Positions 9,178 to 17,929 of a DNA stretch of 64,000 nucleotides are shown piece by piece; position 1 is the stretch's first letter, and the number at the start of each line of letters is the position of its first letter. Below the pieces are notes generated by a model, which searched no databases, had not been told where the DNA came from, and saw only the letters and a program-made list of their open reading frames with translations. The translations under genes were made by a program, and so were the position numbers. The DNA lies in the NCBI RefSeq assembly GCF_029076845.1, contig NZ_JARESE010000047.1, positions 62,001 to 126,000 of the forward strand. The letters run 5' to 3'. The stretch is from Novosphingobium album (ex Liu et al. 2023) (GTDB taxonomy: Bacteria > Pseudomonadota > Alphaproteobacteria > Sphingomonadales > Sphingomonadaceae).

Positions 9178-10065
9178 CTATGCATCCTCGACATACCGGA
9201 CGATGAGCAAGTCTCCTTCGAGCCTCTCTACCAGCCGTTTGGCATTGCTTCCGATCAGAGCATCGAAAATCGCGCCGCGTCCGTGGCTGCCGATCACGGT
9301 GAGATCGATGCTGCGATCGTCGATGAAATCACCCAGCAGGGCCTCGGGCGAGCCGTGTTGGATGACGACCGCGGTCCGGCTCTTCATTTTGGGCTCGATG
9401 CGGGGGTCGCTCATGAACTTCGCCGTGATTTCCTTCTCGATCGAGCGCAACTCGCTCTCGATGTCGCGGTCGACGATGAAGCCGGCGTAGGGAATATCGT
9501 AGCCGTGGAACAAGGTAAGGTCGCTTTTGGGGAAGAAGGCCGCGACCGACCGTAGCGCCTGGAGCGAGGCCTCGGAGAAATCGGTGGCGATCACAATGTC
9601 ACGGTAGCGCCGTGTGGGCCTGTCATGCACCATGAGAACGGGGGCGGTCGAGCCTCGGACGATCCGGTTGACCGTGCTGCCGAAGATCATGCGGCTCAGG
9701 GATTCCGGACCGGCATCGCCGGTCACGATGAGATCGCATTGCTCGCGGATTGCGAGGTCGACGAGTTTCTCGGCAGGATTGCCCTCCTCGACGATCACGC
9801 GGATTTTCTCGGACGCACCTGCGAGATCGCGTTTCAACCGCCAGCGCATGCGTTCCACCGGATCGGGCAACCGGCGCCATGACCGGCGGCTTCGATCGAT
9901 GTAGTATTGCGGCGTTTCCGTGGGATCCATGATATGGGCCGCAATAAGTTCGGCGCCGAATTCTTCGGCCAACTGGACGGCGCGATCCACCGCGCGGTCG
10001 CAGCGCGGTGTCAGATCGGTCGCAACGAGGATCTTGCGCGGTTGGATGAATGTAGGCTCAGTCAA
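9178..10065 (-). CDS. Universal stress protein with two USP domains
   Basis: A tandem UspA-type protein of 295 residues, cytoplasmic, with one USP domain in each half. The second half carries the full ATP-binding signature GSHGRGAIFDALIGSNAKRL; in the first half the loop is altered (GDAGPESLSRMIFGSTV), so the two domains probably differ in nucleotide binding. USPs of this kind support survival in starvation, low oxygen or oxidative stress. Neighbours dps and OsmC agree with that. The exact role is not known. Confidence 0.93.
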   Translation of the reverse strand: MTEPTFIQPRKILVATDLTPRCDRAVDRAVQLAEEFGAELIAAHIMDPTETPQYYIDRSRRSWRRLPDPVERMRWRLKRDLAGASEKIRVIVEEGNPAEKLVDLAIREQCDLIVTGDAGPESLSRMIFGSTVNRIVRGSTAPVLMVHDRPTRRYRDIVIATDFSEASLQALRSVAAFFPKSDLTLFHGYDIPYAGFIVDRDIESELRSIEKEITAKFMSDPRIEPKMKSRTAVVIQHGSPEALLGDFIDDRSIDLTVIGSHGRGAIFDALIGSNAKRLVERLEGDLLIVRYVEDA

Positions 10066-10166
10066 GGGCGTGCTCCTCTATTGCGTCCATATGGGAGGTT
10101 AATCGTCCTGCACGGGCAAAGCCAGCCGAGTGCTGAGCGACCCGAGGAGGGGCGGGCGGTTGAACG

Positions 10167-10207
10167 TCGCCCATCGGCGGGCGACGACCTCGCACACCGA
10201 TGGGCGA
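10167..10207. terminator. Long stem-loop between the 99-residue gene and the USP gene
   Basis: TCGCCCATCGG at 10167-10177 pairs perfectly with CCGATGGGCGA at 10197-10207 across a 19-base loop. It lies just past the stop of the minus-strand gene ending at 10219 and upstream of the USP gene. There is no T-run, so a factor-assisted terminator or an RNA-stability element is as likely as an intrinsic terminator. Confidence 0.45.
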
Positions 10208-10218
10208 ACCGAACGCCA

Positions 10219-10518
10219 TCATGTCAGGATCAACGAGAGCCCGAGTGCGGCCAGAACCGCGCCGATCAGGAGAAGCGCAAGACGCTTTCCCGGCGGAGCC
10301 CGGAGCCTGGTGCGATGATCGCGCAGGAAATCGCCTAGCTTTGCCGCCAGCCGATCGTCCGCCGTGATCAGGGCCTGGTCCAGGAGGGGCAGATAAGGCA
10401 TCAGGTCGATGAGCCTGGCAAGCTCCTGTTCGTTCAGGCGCGGATATCGGTCGAGCAGAGCCTCAACCTGCAATGCGATATCCGAGCGCGGTCTCAACCG
10501 ATGATAGGCCGTTGCCAT
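10219..10518 (-). CDS. Small hypothetical protein with C-terminal membrane helix
   Basis: Not recognised. The 99-residue product is soluble and helical for about 78 residues (a leucine-rich ALLDRYPRLNEQELARLIDLMP region), then has one hydrophobic helix at the C-terminus (LALLLIGAVLAALGLSLIL), so it is probably a tail-anchored inner-membrane protein. The ATG at 10518 is preceded by AAGGA about nine bases upstream. The frame runs on far upstream, but that part is Arg/His/Pro-rich with no coding look. It lies between two USP genes, so a stress role is possible but unproven. Confidence 0.65.
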   Translation of the reverse strand: MATAYHRLRPRSDIALQVEALLDRYPRLNEQELARLIDLMPYLPLLDQALITADDRLAAKLGDFLRDHRTRLRAPPGKRLALLLIGAVLAALGLSLILT

Positions 10519-11029
10519 GGTAGTGCATCCTTTCCAACCGGCGGATCGCTCGCGCTGGGCGGGCGTTCGCCTTTGATGATGGGAGTGCGCCTGGCATCGA
10601 GAAGGAGAGGTGCTGCCGTCAGACAGCCGGCGCTCCAGATGCCGTGTCGCCGGACGCTGACGCGGGCGAGGCGAGCGTCCGGCTAGTTGCCGAACATCAG
10701 GCGCTGCGGCTCCCGCAAGGAAGGATGAGAAGACACGAACATAAAGAGTATATGGGGGATCGGGCCAGCAAATCAAATAATCGGCCGGCAGCGTGAGGCA
10801 ATCTGCACGCCGATGCCGCTGTAGAGCGGAAATGAAAGGGAGATATCGCAGTCCTGCTGCGGCGTGCTGGAGTCTCATCCCCGCGTCGGCGGCGGCGGCA
10901 ATTACGTCCCGTCTCTATCGAAATTCGTCGCCTCCGGTGAGCGTGCCGGTGAAGTTCGATGGCGGCGGGGATGATCGTTTGCCGTGAAGCCAAAGCGCGA
11001 GGGCGCAGTGACCCCCTGGAGCCCGCGGC
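10519..11029. other. 511-base gap with one strong stem-loop
   Basis: No gene is convincing here. A perfect 10-bp stem (GCCGGACGCT at 10649-10658, AGCGTCCGGC at 10674-10683, 15-base loop) is the main feature. The stretch 10730-10790 is unusually AT-rich for this region and may hold the promoter of the 99-residue gene. The frames that cross the gap are Arg-rich shadow frames. Confidence 0.4.
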
Positions 11030-11473
11030 CTATCGCACGACGAGCACCGGAATGTGGCCGTGCGATACGACTTCGTATGTCTTGCTGCCCAGCATCAACC
11101 GTCCGATGCCGCGCCGTCCGTGCGAACCCATGACGATGAGATCGCAATCATGCGATTTCGCCGCGGCAAGTATGGCTTCGGCCGGTTGGGCGTCCGCCAC
11201 GTGCAATGTTTCGATTTGCACGCCGGCTTGGTCGGCTGCCGCCTTGACGGCCGCCAGTCGCGCATTTGCCCGTTCCCTTTGACCGGTTTCGAAGCTTTCC
11301 ACCGTCTCCTGGCTGGGGACATAGGCAAATTCCCCTCCCGTGATCGGAAATGGCTCGGTCACGGTGACGAGCGTCGCGCGCGCGCCGAGAGACTTTGCGA
11401 GCGCGAGGCCGTGCTCGACCCCCTTCTCGCCGACATCGGAACCATCGGTGGCAATGAGTATATGCTTGTACAT
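11030..11473 (-). CDS. Single-domain universal stress protein
   Basis: A classic UspA-family protein of 147 residues beginning MYKHILIATDGS, with the ATP-binding loop GSHGRRGIGRLMLGS near the C-terminus. The ATG at 11473 is preceded by GGAGGG at about five bases, and the first beta-strand of the fold begins right there, so the longer upstream frame is rejected. It is the second of three USP genes in the window and is transcribed on its own, with 250 bases of upstream sequence. Function is presumed general stress endurance. Confidence 0.93.
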   Translation of the reverse strand: MYKHILIATDGSDVGEKGVEHGLALAKSLGARATLVTVTEPFPITGGEFAYVPSQETVESFETGQRERANARLAAVKAAADQAGVQIETLHVADAQPAEAILAAAKSHDCDLIVMGSHGRRGIGRLMLGSKTYEVVSHGHIPVLVVR

Positions 11474-11723
11474 GGAGCCCTCCGGATAGAATTGGTCAGA
11501 CGTAGCATGCCATTTCGGCGGCAAGCCGTATATGCATGCCCGTCGCAATGGACTGCACGCGCGCCGGACATAGCGTGTCTTCGCCCAATACGTCGACCGC
11601 ATCTGGAGCACGATAGCTTTTGTGTCGCATATGGGATTGCCAGCAGGCTCCAGGCTCGGCTGGCAGGAGATACCTTTCGATCACTGCAGCCCAACTTCGC
11701 GATCCTGGCGAGAGGGTCTCCCG

Positions 11724-12164
11724 TCAGCGGCAGCGGACGTCGTTACGGCCGCCGCTGTCGATGGCCGCGCCGGCGGCTGCTCCGCCGATCGCGCCCAGGA
11801 CGGTACCGATGGTTTTCGAACCGCCCGGCGCGATAACGTTGCCGAGCACGCCGCCCGCGACGCCGCCGACGATCAGTCCGGTCGTCCCGTCAGAACGGCG
11901 GCAATAGTACCGTCCGTCCCGCCCGCGATAGATGCGCTCGTTGTCCGATAGACGCCGCTCGCGATAGCGCTGGTCGTTGCGGTAATAGTTATCCGCGTAA
12001 TACCCGCCCGCTCGGGGATCTGGGCGATCCCAGTCATAATTGCCGTAGCGCTGCGAATAGCCGCGGTCATAATATCCCCAGCCGTCGTCGCCATAGCTGC
12101 CGGTAGTCGCGCACCCGCCGAGCAGAGTTGCCGCCGCGAGCGAAAGGAATGCGAGCCCATTCAT
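11724..12164 (-). CDS. Glycine-zipper (2TM) outer-membrane lipoprotein-like protein
   Basis: A 146-residue envelope protein. The signal peptide ends in a lipobox LLGGC near residue 18, followed by a Tyr/Arg/Asp-rich middle (YYDRGY and similar). The C-terminal half has two glycine-zipper hydrophobic segments (LIVGGVAGGVLGNVIAPGG and VLGAIGGAAAGAAID), the pattern of the Rick_17kDa / glycine-zipper 2TM family. Such proteins are envelope components, often stress-linked. Start chosen at the ATG heading the signal peptide; AGGGGAA lies upstream. It is divergent from the YdcH-like gene. Confidence 0.8.
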   Translation of the reverse strand: MNGLAFLSLAAATLLGGCATTGSYGDDGWGYYDRGYSQRYGNYDWDRPDPRAGGYYADNYYRNDQRYRERRLSDNERIYRGRDGRYYCRRSDGTTGLIVGGVAGGVLGNVIAPGGSKTIGTVLGAIGGAAAGAAIDSGGRNDVRCR

Positions 12165-12411
12165 CCTTGAGTTCCCCTCTTTTTGTCCAGATGCGTGAAG
12201 CTGCGTCCGGGCGGCATTGAGCCTGCGTGGAGCAACCGATGAAGTGACGGCCGGTTCCCGCGCTTCACGACCAAGGGCGACACTGGCCACGTCGGCGAGG
12301 TGGGATATGTGTGTACGTAGTCTTCCCAATGTCGCGGCGGCAGGCTTGCTGCGAGCATTTCATATTCAGAAGCGCGATCTCCATCCGCGCCAGCAAGAGG
12401 AGAAAGTAGAC

Positions 12412-12567
12412 ATGGATACATCACATGCGAGCGCACTGCAGGAGAAGCATGCGGGCCTCGAACGTCGGATCCGGGAGGAAATGAGCCGTCCCATGCCTGA
12501 CGATATGGTGATCCAGCAACTCAAGAAGCAAAAGCTCCGTGCCAAGGAAGAGATCGGGAGGCATTGA
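12412..12567 (+). CDS. YdcH-like small protein (DUF465)
   Basis: A 51-residue helical, strongly charged peptide: MDTSHASALQEKHAGLERRI, then a short linker with a PMPD segment, then KKQKLRAKEEI. The helix-PMPD-helix plan with KKQKLRxKEEI is typical of DUF465/YdcH proteins, which are widespread in alphaproteobacteria and of unknown role. AGAGGAGAAAG lies about nine bases before the ATG. The longer frame upstream of this start looks non-coding. Confidence 0.78.
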   Translation: MDTSHASALQEKHAGLERRIREEMSRPMPDDMVIQQLKKQKLRAKEEIGRH

Positions 12568-12916
12568 GTTCCAACCGGGATATCGCATTCGAGCCAGCCC
12601 TACCGTTTCGGGCCGTCGGGTGAGCGCTGCCGCCAGAATGTTCTGCGGATGACCCCGCTCGAGATAGTGCGTCCAGTTGGCGTGCGCGCCATGAGTGCGA
12701 TATCCAAATCGGCATGGTGAAAGCGCCGACAAAGCTCGTGTTCCCCACGATCTGGCGGCAATCGAACTGACGGAGCGGGATAAGGAACGGACCTGCGAGA
12801 TGGCGGCGAGTTGGTCGTAAGCGCCAGCGCTTATCGTCCTGTCGCCCTATATGTGCACCAGGCAGGTGGGCGCGCATGATCCTCAGCTTCCCAAAATGGG
12901 AGAACTCGCTGGTCCT
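12568..12916. other. 349-base gap with a 16-bp perfect palindrome
   Basis: No gene is convincing. TAAGCGC-CA-GCGCTTA at 12818-12833 is a perfect inverted repeat with 7-bp arms, lying about 85 bases past the stop of the HdeD-like gene; it could be a terminator hairpin or an operator. A looser inverted pair (near GGGATATCGCATTC around 12578 and GAGTGCGATATCC around 12696) is also visible. Confidence 0.35.
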
Positions 12917-13480
12917 TCAGCTGTTTGCGACCTGAACCGATCGGTCGTCCCGGTCCCGGGCCAACATCAGGATCATGACGCCGGAGACGAAGAAGCTAGC
13001 GGCAAATACCAGCGCGAAACTCGCGACCAGTTCCGATGTTGGCCCGAATATGACGACCACGAGCGTCGATATGTGCAGGCCGAGCAGGAGGACCAAAGCG
13101 AGCAACAGATCGGCCGACGCCCCAGCCCACAGCACGACACGCGCGGAGCCGGCCGCTCGGTACCCGCGGTACAAAATGAGCGCCACACGCGCGAACAACC
13201 AGCCCATGACGATGTGGACGGCCGCAAGAAATCCTACCGCAACATTGAGAATGAAAAGCAAGCCCGAAAGCATCGTCGCTAGGCCTATAAGCAGTGCTGG
13301 GGTGCGGTCACCGGAAGATCGCGCCAGAGCAGCGGCAACTTCCAGAATGCCGGCTGATATCAAAAGCCAGCCCACGACCTTTTCGCCCGGCCAGAATGGA
13401 ACAAGCGGCAGTAGAAATGCGGCACCGGCCAGCACGATCGTGCCGATCCCGGCAAGACGGGCGAGACTATCTGTTTTCAT
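12917..13480 (-). CDS. HdeD-like multi-helix membrane protein (DUF308)
   Basis: A 187-residue inner-membrane protein with about six hydrophobic helices: residues 10-28, 35-52, 62-82, 84-105, 117-140 and 148-175. The order of helices and a WPGEKVVGWLLISAG loop suit the HdeD/DUF308 family. HdeD helps E. coli survive high-density acid stress; members elsewhere are found in stress islands. Here it lies near USP, Dps and OsmC genes. Family assignment rests on topology and short motifs, so it is moderately sure. Confidence 0.7.
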   Translation of the reverse strand: MKTDSLARLAGIGTIVLAGAAFLLPLVPFWPGEKVVGWLLISAGILEVAAALARSSGDRTPALLIGLATMLSGLLFILNVAVGFLAAVHIVMGWLFARVALILYRGYRAAGSARVVLWAGASADLLLALVLLLGLHISTLVVVIFGPTSELVASFALVFAASFFVSGVMILMLARDRDDRSVQVANS

Positions 13481-13716
13481 GGATCAAAGCCCTTCATCCC
13501 TGCCTGCACGTGCGGCCTGCGCACAACGCAGGAGCCGCTCGGTCGTCAGACAGGGCCGCACGGTCGATGCCTCGACTGTTTTTCATGATGCGGCGTGAGC
13601 GCAAAAGCGAGAATGCGGACGCCAGAGGAGATGCCGACATGCAGGACTGGTCACCTTCCTGATTATCCGACGTGTTTGAACAATCATTCGCGGCGGACAA
13701 AATCAACCCTGGTTAG

Positions 13717-13875
13717 ATGGTCCTTCGCGCCTTCATCGCCTACCCGGCGGTGGTAATGCCCGTCCGGTTGGGCAGCAAGCGGTTCCTTACCAAGGCCACG
13801 GCTTTCGATGCGGTTGTGGCAATCGCGTTCGGCTCGATCATGTCGTCAGCCTTCTCCGGTTCCTTCTCCCTACTC
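13717..13875 (+). pseudogene. YetF-like (DUF421) membrane protein, N-terminal remnant
   Basis: The first about 52 codons read like the start of a YetF/DUF421 protein: a hydrophobic helix, then VRLGSKRFLTKATAFD and VVAIAFGSIMSSAF, which match the family pattern of R-L-x-G-K-R-x-L-x-x-x-x-x-F-D followed by a second helix. After about 13875 the frame becomes Arg/His-rich and nothing resembling the cytoplasmic part of YetF follows in any frame before the next gene. I read it as a truncated gene. A short functional membrane peptide is less likely. Confidence 0.5.
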
Positions 13876-14055
13876 TCTTGCGCCAGGCGTCGGCGTCAGG
13901 CTCACGTTCACCGCCGAAGTTCGCCAGATTGCCCTCTCGAAGCGGGCGGTATCATTGCCTCGGACCGCGCTCTTCGGGCTCGCTTCAGGGCCGTGAGCCG
14001 CGCAGGCGCAGGGGCGTTGGCGATTGCAGCGTTTACAAGTCCTGCGGGTTATCGG

Positions 14056-14439
14056 TCAAAACATGCCGTTTGAATTGGCCGATTGCTCGGGAATGGTTTG
14101 CAGGGCGTCCCAGTGTTCCAAGATCTTCCCCGCATCGTCCAGCCGGAAGATATCAATGCCCGCGTAATCCTGATCGCCCGGCCAGTGCTGATGGCAGTGA
14201 AGGACAACATAGTTGCCCTCTGCAAGAGCGCGCTTCACGACGACCCGCTTCCCGGGCCACTCCAAAGCCATCCGCTCGAAATAGTCTATGAAGCCCTGTT
14301 TGCCGCTCGCAACATGCGGGTTGTGCTGGATGTAATCCTCGCCGACGAAGCGCTCGACGGCCTGCCGTGGGCGACAGTCGTTGAACATCAGTTCGTAGAA
14401 GGCAATCACGTTGGCCTTATTGCGCGCAAGGTTGGTCAC
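14056..14439 (-). CDS. NTF2-like / SnoaL-type small protein
   Basis: A 127-residue alpha+beta cone-fold protein of the NTF2-like superfamily, SnoaL type. Visible landmarks are the N-terminal helix [23 protein letters not shown], here noted as residues 11-33, then [15 protein letters not shown], and the strand pattern ending [29 protein letters not shown]. Relatives are often annotated as predicted SnoaL-like aldol condensation-catalysing enzymes, but the substrate is unknown. It is divergent from the Bax-inhibitor-like gene. Confidence 0.82.
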   Translation of the reverse strand: MTNLARNKANVIAFYELMFNDCRPRQAVERFVGEDYIQHNPHVASGKQGFIDYFERMALEWPGKRVVVKRALAEGNYVVLHCHQHWPGDQDYAGIDIFRLDDAGKILEHWDALQTIPEQSANSNGMF

Positions 14440-14667
14440 TCCGGTTTCTCCGTGGGCATGTGCTTGACCAGCCTCCCAAGCCGCTCGTCGAAGCGTGGCT
14501 CGTCGTAGTCACACTCTATACCGCCTGCGGCCTGCTTGCATTGGTCGAGCTGGGATGGCTTGGGTTCGGTCAATGCGGACAAATACCAAGGTGGCTATCT
14601 GGCGCAAATCCGATAGTGTCGGCAAAGTGGCCGCCTCTTGTGGGCTGGTGAAAGGAGTTTGAGTAGC

Positions 14668-15417
14668 ATGGCAGATTGGAACGATCCCCAGTCGACCCGA
14701 CAGGGTGGCTTCGGCGCGTCTCCGAGCCTGAACGGAGACCTGATCGGCAGGGCAGGCGCCTATAATCAGGGGCTGCGCCGCCACATGCTCTCCATCTACA
14801 ACTACATGGCTTCCGGCGTGCTGCTCTCGGGCGTGGTCGCGTTGCTCTTTGCCCGCTCGGGCATGGCCGCGCAGATCATGGCGACGCCGCTCAAGTGGCT
14901 GATCGTCCTGGCGCCGCTCGGCTTCGTGTTCGGCATGAGCCTGGGCGCGCACAAAATGAAGACCGCGACCCTCCAGGCCCTGTTCTGGGGCTTCTGTTTG
15001 GTCATGGGGCTGTCGATGTCGACGATCTTCCTCGTCTTCACCGGTGCTTCGATCGCGACGACCTTCTTCGCCACGGCCGGTGCCTTCGCGGGTCTGAGTC
15101 TTTTCGGCTACACGACGAAGAAGAACCTGTCGGCGATGGGTTCGTTCATGGTGATGGGCCTGATCGGTATCCTCATCGCGATGGTGGTGAACCTGTTTCT
15201 GCAGTCCACCGGTTTGCAGTTTGCCATCTCGGTTCTCGGTGTGCTGATCTTCGCTGGCCTCACGGCCTGGGACACGCAGCGGCTGAGGGACGAATACGAC
15301 ATGCTCGCCGGCACCGAATTCGCCGGCAAGGCCGTCGTGCTGGGCGCTCTGACGCTGTACCTGGACTTCATCAACATGTTCCAGTTCCTGCTGAGCTTCC
15401 TCGGCGATCGCGAGTAA
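14668..15417 (+). CDS. Bax inhibitor-1 / YccA family membrane protein
   Basis: A 249-residue inner-membrane protein with seven hydrophobic segments, the plan of the BI-1/YbhL/YccA family, which are pH-sensitive calcium-leak channels or modulators of membrane proteolysis. Diagnostic features are an N-terminal soluble stretch followed by YNYMASGVLLSG, and near the end FAGLTAWDTQRLRDEY, then a last helix LTLYLDFINMFQFLL. The start at 14668 has AAAGGAG about 11 bases upstream; the frame extends ten more codons but without a ribosome site. Confidence 0.93.
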   Translation: MADWNDPQSTRQGGFGASPSLNGDLIGRAGAYNQGLRRHMLSIYNYMASGVLLSGVVALLFARSGMAAQIMATPLKWLIVLAPLGFVFGMSLGAHKMKTATLQALFWGFCLVMGLSMSTIFLVFTGASIATTFFATAGAFAGLSLFGYTTKKNLSAMGSFMVMGLIGILIAMVVNLFLQSTGLQFAISVLGVLIFAGLTAWDTQRLRDEYDMLAGTEFAGKAVVLGALTLYLDFINMFQFLLSFLGDRE

Positions 15418-15525
15418 CGGTGCCGGGGTCTGCCATGGGCGTTGCTTGGCGCGCGGCATACATCTGGAACTTTCTGGAATATTATGTTATCGCGTCGTTG
15501 GAGCAGCTTCAAGGACGCGAAAGAC

Positions 15526-15981
15526 ATGGCGGATACAGCAGCGCTACCCGTGATCACGGGTGACATTGCCGCGGCGGCCGATGTGACCGTCAACAGCAAG
15601 GGCGGGTCGGCGACGGCGACCTTGAAGAAGGTGTTGCGCGACCGGCTCGGGCGAATGGGCAATCATTTGTCGGGCGCGGCCCTTCAGTTCGCCAATGGCC
15701 AGGCTATCGTGCTTCTCGCCGGCGCAGCCACCGACGCCCCTGCGGCGGGCGAGGTCAGGGTGCGCCAGACGGGTCGCAATCGGTTCGAGATCGAACTCGA
15801 CGAGGATGGTGCCGACGAGATCGACGAAGTGACCGCAAGTTTTCTCCGGCTCAAGAAGGATCAGTTCGAGAAGGGCCAGCTCAAGCTTTCGGCGCCGATG
15901 AGCGCGAGCGACTGGAAGTCGAAAACCGACCAGGAGCTGGCCGAGGCGCGGCGGCTGATCGCCTCGCACGGTGCGAAATAG
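15526..15981 (+). CDS. Hypothetical cytoplasmic protein
   Basis: Not recognised. A 151-residue acidic protein without membrane segments. It has an N-terminal stretch with TVNSKGGSATATLKKVLRDR, a central beta-rich part (VRVRQTGRNRFEIELDEDGA), and a helical C-terminus. The ATG at 15526 is preceded by AAGGA about ten bases away; the frame extends 28 codons upstream without a better site. It is first of three closely spaced genes (15526-16824) that probably form one operon. Confidence 0.6.
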   Translation: MADTAALPVITGDIAAAADVTVNSKGGSATATLKKVLRDRLGRMGNHLSGAALQFANGQAIVLLAGAATDAPAAGEVRVRQTGRNRFEIELDEDGADEIDEVTASFLRLKKDQFEKGQLKLSAPMSASDWKSKTDQELAEARRLIASHGAK

Positions 15982-16016
15982 GCGACGCACGCTGCATCGC
16001 TGAACAGGGGGCGGGC

Positions 16017-16430
16017 ATGACCGGGGGTGAGGCCTATTATGTCGAGGACGAACTGTCCTTCACGGGGCCGCGCGTGCAGGCAGTCGTGGATAGCGTCGCG
16101 GCGTTCAAGGATGCCTCGCGCAAGGTCAAGGGCGCGGAAGCACGGCTCAGTGCCGTGCTGGCCGATTTGCAGGCTCTCGACGTCTTTGCCGCCAGCGTCG
16201 GGAAGTTGATCGCCTCTCGCGGGTTTCAGGACCTTCCCGGTTTCAGGCGCGGACGGGAGCGGTTCGAGGGCTTTCATGCCCTGACTGTCGGTCCTTGGCG
16301 GGGCGTTTTTCTGGTCAGCCGGGATGGAGCGCATGTCGCCGGCATCGTGTTCTCGCGGGCTCCGCATGCCTTGGAAGGGCGGTTGGCGGAGATCGCTGCG
16401 GCCTATCGCAAGGATCCAGCCAGTGAATGA
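16017..16430 (+). CDS. Hypothetical protein, second gene of a three-gene operon
   Basis: Not recognised. The 137-residue product starts with a helical region, contains a KVKGAEARLSAVLADLQAL helix, and ends in a compact mixed region (RRGRERFEGFHALTVGPWRG, then VFLVSRDGAHVAGIVFSR). The second half loosely recalls the beta-sheet of RelE/ParE-type proteins, but key residues cannot be identified, so no function is claimed. It overlaps the next gene by eight bases. Confidence 0.55.
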   Translation: MTGGEAYYVEDELSFTGPRVQAVVDSVAAFKDASRKVKGAEARLSAVLADLQALDVFAASVGKLIASRGFQDLPGFRRGRERFEGFHALTVGPWRGVFLVSRDGAHVAGIVFSRAPHALEGRLAEIAAAYRKDPASE

Positions 16431-16824
16431 CGGCAGCACCGAGAGATTGCCCCAAGGCACTGCGAAGCTTGGCATGGCGATGGCCGCGGCGATCATTCTG
16501 TCGGTCGCCGGCATTGCCTATGCCATCTGGTTCGGCGTGGCGGCCGATGGCGGCAGGGGCGGTGCTATCGCGGTGGGCCTCACATTTTTCATTCTCTTCA
16601 TGGGGCGCGGAACGGCTGAGACCGCACTCGAGGCATCGCTGCCGCCGGCTGGCGATCCCCTCGCCGATCTCGAGCAGGATCTTGCCCGTGTCCGCGGGGC
16701 GGTCGCGGCGATGCTGGATTGGAGCCGGAAGGAGAAGGTGTACCTGACGGTCTCGAGTGTTGTCGGAACGCTCGCCTGGGGATTTGGTGATGTCGTCGCC
16801 AAATGGCTGGGCGCCGCATCCTGA
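16423..16824 (+). CDS. Hypothetical membrane protein, third gene of the operon
   Basis: Not recognised. Starting from GTG at 16423, which overlaps the end of the preceding gene, the product has 133 residues with hydrophobic helices near residues 15-35 (AMAAAIILSVAGIAYAIWFG) and 40-60, a charged amphipathic region (DPLADLEQDLARVRGAVAAM) and a weak C-terminal helix. The upstream frame inside the preceding gene is Arg/Pro-rich and not considered coding. The overlap implies co-translation with its neighbour. Confidence 0.55.
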   Translation: MNDGSTERLPQGTAKLGMAMAAAIILSVAGIAYAIWFGVAADGGRGGAIAVGLTFFILFMGRGTAETALEASLPPAGDPLADLEQDLARVRGAVAAMLDWSRKEKVYLTVSSVVGTLAWGFGDVVAKWLGAAS

Positions 16825-16921
16825 TGGCGGACAGTACCGGAAAGCATGCCGAGACTTCACAAGATGGCATTCGGCCTATAGCGAGAGCATAACCCCAGCA
16901 TGCACCGGAGAATATGGAGAC

Positions 16922-17404
16922 ATGACGGAGAATTCTGGCCAGGAAGACATGCTCATCGAGCTGACCGCGGACATCGTCTCGGCGCATGTCGCGAACAACG
17001 CTGTCTCCGTCGCCGATCTGCCCACGCTGATCGAAAATGTTCATGCGGCGCTGCAGGACTGCGGGAAGCCGCGCGCGCCCGAGGCGGTCAAGCCGGAGCC
17101 CGCCGTCTCGATCCGCTCGTCGATCAAACCCGACTTCATCATATGTCTCGAGGACGGCAAAAAGCTCAAGATGCTCAAGCGCCACCTGATGACGCACTAT
17201 CAGATGACGCCCGAGCAGTACCGCACGAAATGGAACCTGCCGCTCGACTATCCGATGGTGGCGCCAAACTATGCCGAGCAGCGCCGCACACTTGCAAAGC
17301 AGATCGGGCTGGGGCGCAAGCCGAAGTCGGCGCCGTCCCCGGTCGTGCCGGCCAAGCCCGGGCGCGGGACCAGGAAATCGGCGGAAAAGCCGGTGCCCAA
17401 CTAA
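16922..17404 (+). CDS. MucR/Ros-family zinc-finger transcriptional regulator
   Basis: MucR/Ros proteins are alphaproteobacterial DNA-binding regulators that bind AT-rich sites and repress exopolysaccharide, motility or virulence genes. The 160-residue protein has the family N-terminus (ELTADIVSAHVANN, residues 11-24) and the zinc-finger core IICLEDGKKLKMLKRHLMTH followed by YQMTPEQYRTKWNLP. The second metal-ligand Cys of classical Ros is Asp here (CLED), a known variant in this family. The C-terminus is a basic Lys/Pro tail. Likely targets are AT-rich promoters such as those just downstream. Confidence 0.9.
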   Translation: MTENSGQEDMLIELTADIVSAHVANNAVSVADLPTLIENVHAALQDCGKPRAPEAVKPEPAVSIRSSIKPDFIICLEDGKKLKMLKRHLMTHYQMTPEQYRTKWNLPLDYPMVAPNYAEQRRTLAKQIGLGRKPKSAPSPVVPAKPGRGTRKSAEKPVPN

Positions 17405-17588
17405 GCGCCGTTCGGCCTGGGCGCTATCGGCGCTGATCGCAATGCAAGCGGCCTTGTGTGCAAGAATTTGTCGCTATCCAGCAAAAACATTCATTTGCCG
17501 TATTGCATTAAATCTCGCACGGTCCCGGCATTAGGCCGTCATAGTGACACCTGGTTCAAGGTCTGGCCCAACGAGGAGAGGATGCCTC

Positions 17589-17846
17589 ATGAAGGGGCAG
17601 GCGCCAGAACGTTCTCCGCCCGATGCCTCTTTCACGTGGCCGCGCGCTATGTGGACGGTCATTATGGCGGTCCTCATGTATGGCCTCTATTGCCTTCAGG
17701 ACTATCATATTCTCAGTGAAGAGCAGATCATGCTGCTCATCTTTCTAGCGGTGCCCATTGCGGCTTTCGCCTTGTCGGGGGCTGGCCAGGTTCGCGCCGA
17801 TCGCGGCGAGGAGGGCAGGGCCGGGAAGGACAAGCGAGACGGGTAG
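17589..17846 (+). CDS. Small membrane protein, hypothetical
   Basis: Not recognised. An 85-residue protein with two predicted helices (WTVIMAVLMYGLYCL and IMLLIFLAVPIAAFALSG) separated by an acidic loop, ending in a charged tail. ATG at 17589 has GAGGAGAGG about ten bases upstream; a start 15 codons earlier has no ribosome site. It stands alone between the MucR-like gene and the efflux operon. Confidence 0.55.
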   Translation: MKGQAPERSPPDASFTWPRAMWTVIMAVLMYGLYCLQDYHILSEEQIMLLIFLAVPIAAFALSGAGQVRADRGEEGRAGKDKRDG

Positions 17847-17929
17847 GGCGCTCCGGCGCTTGCCGACGAACTGCACCGGTGGGACGGGTCCGCTTCCCGA
17901 TGTGAAGACGGACACAGTGCCGCATAGCG

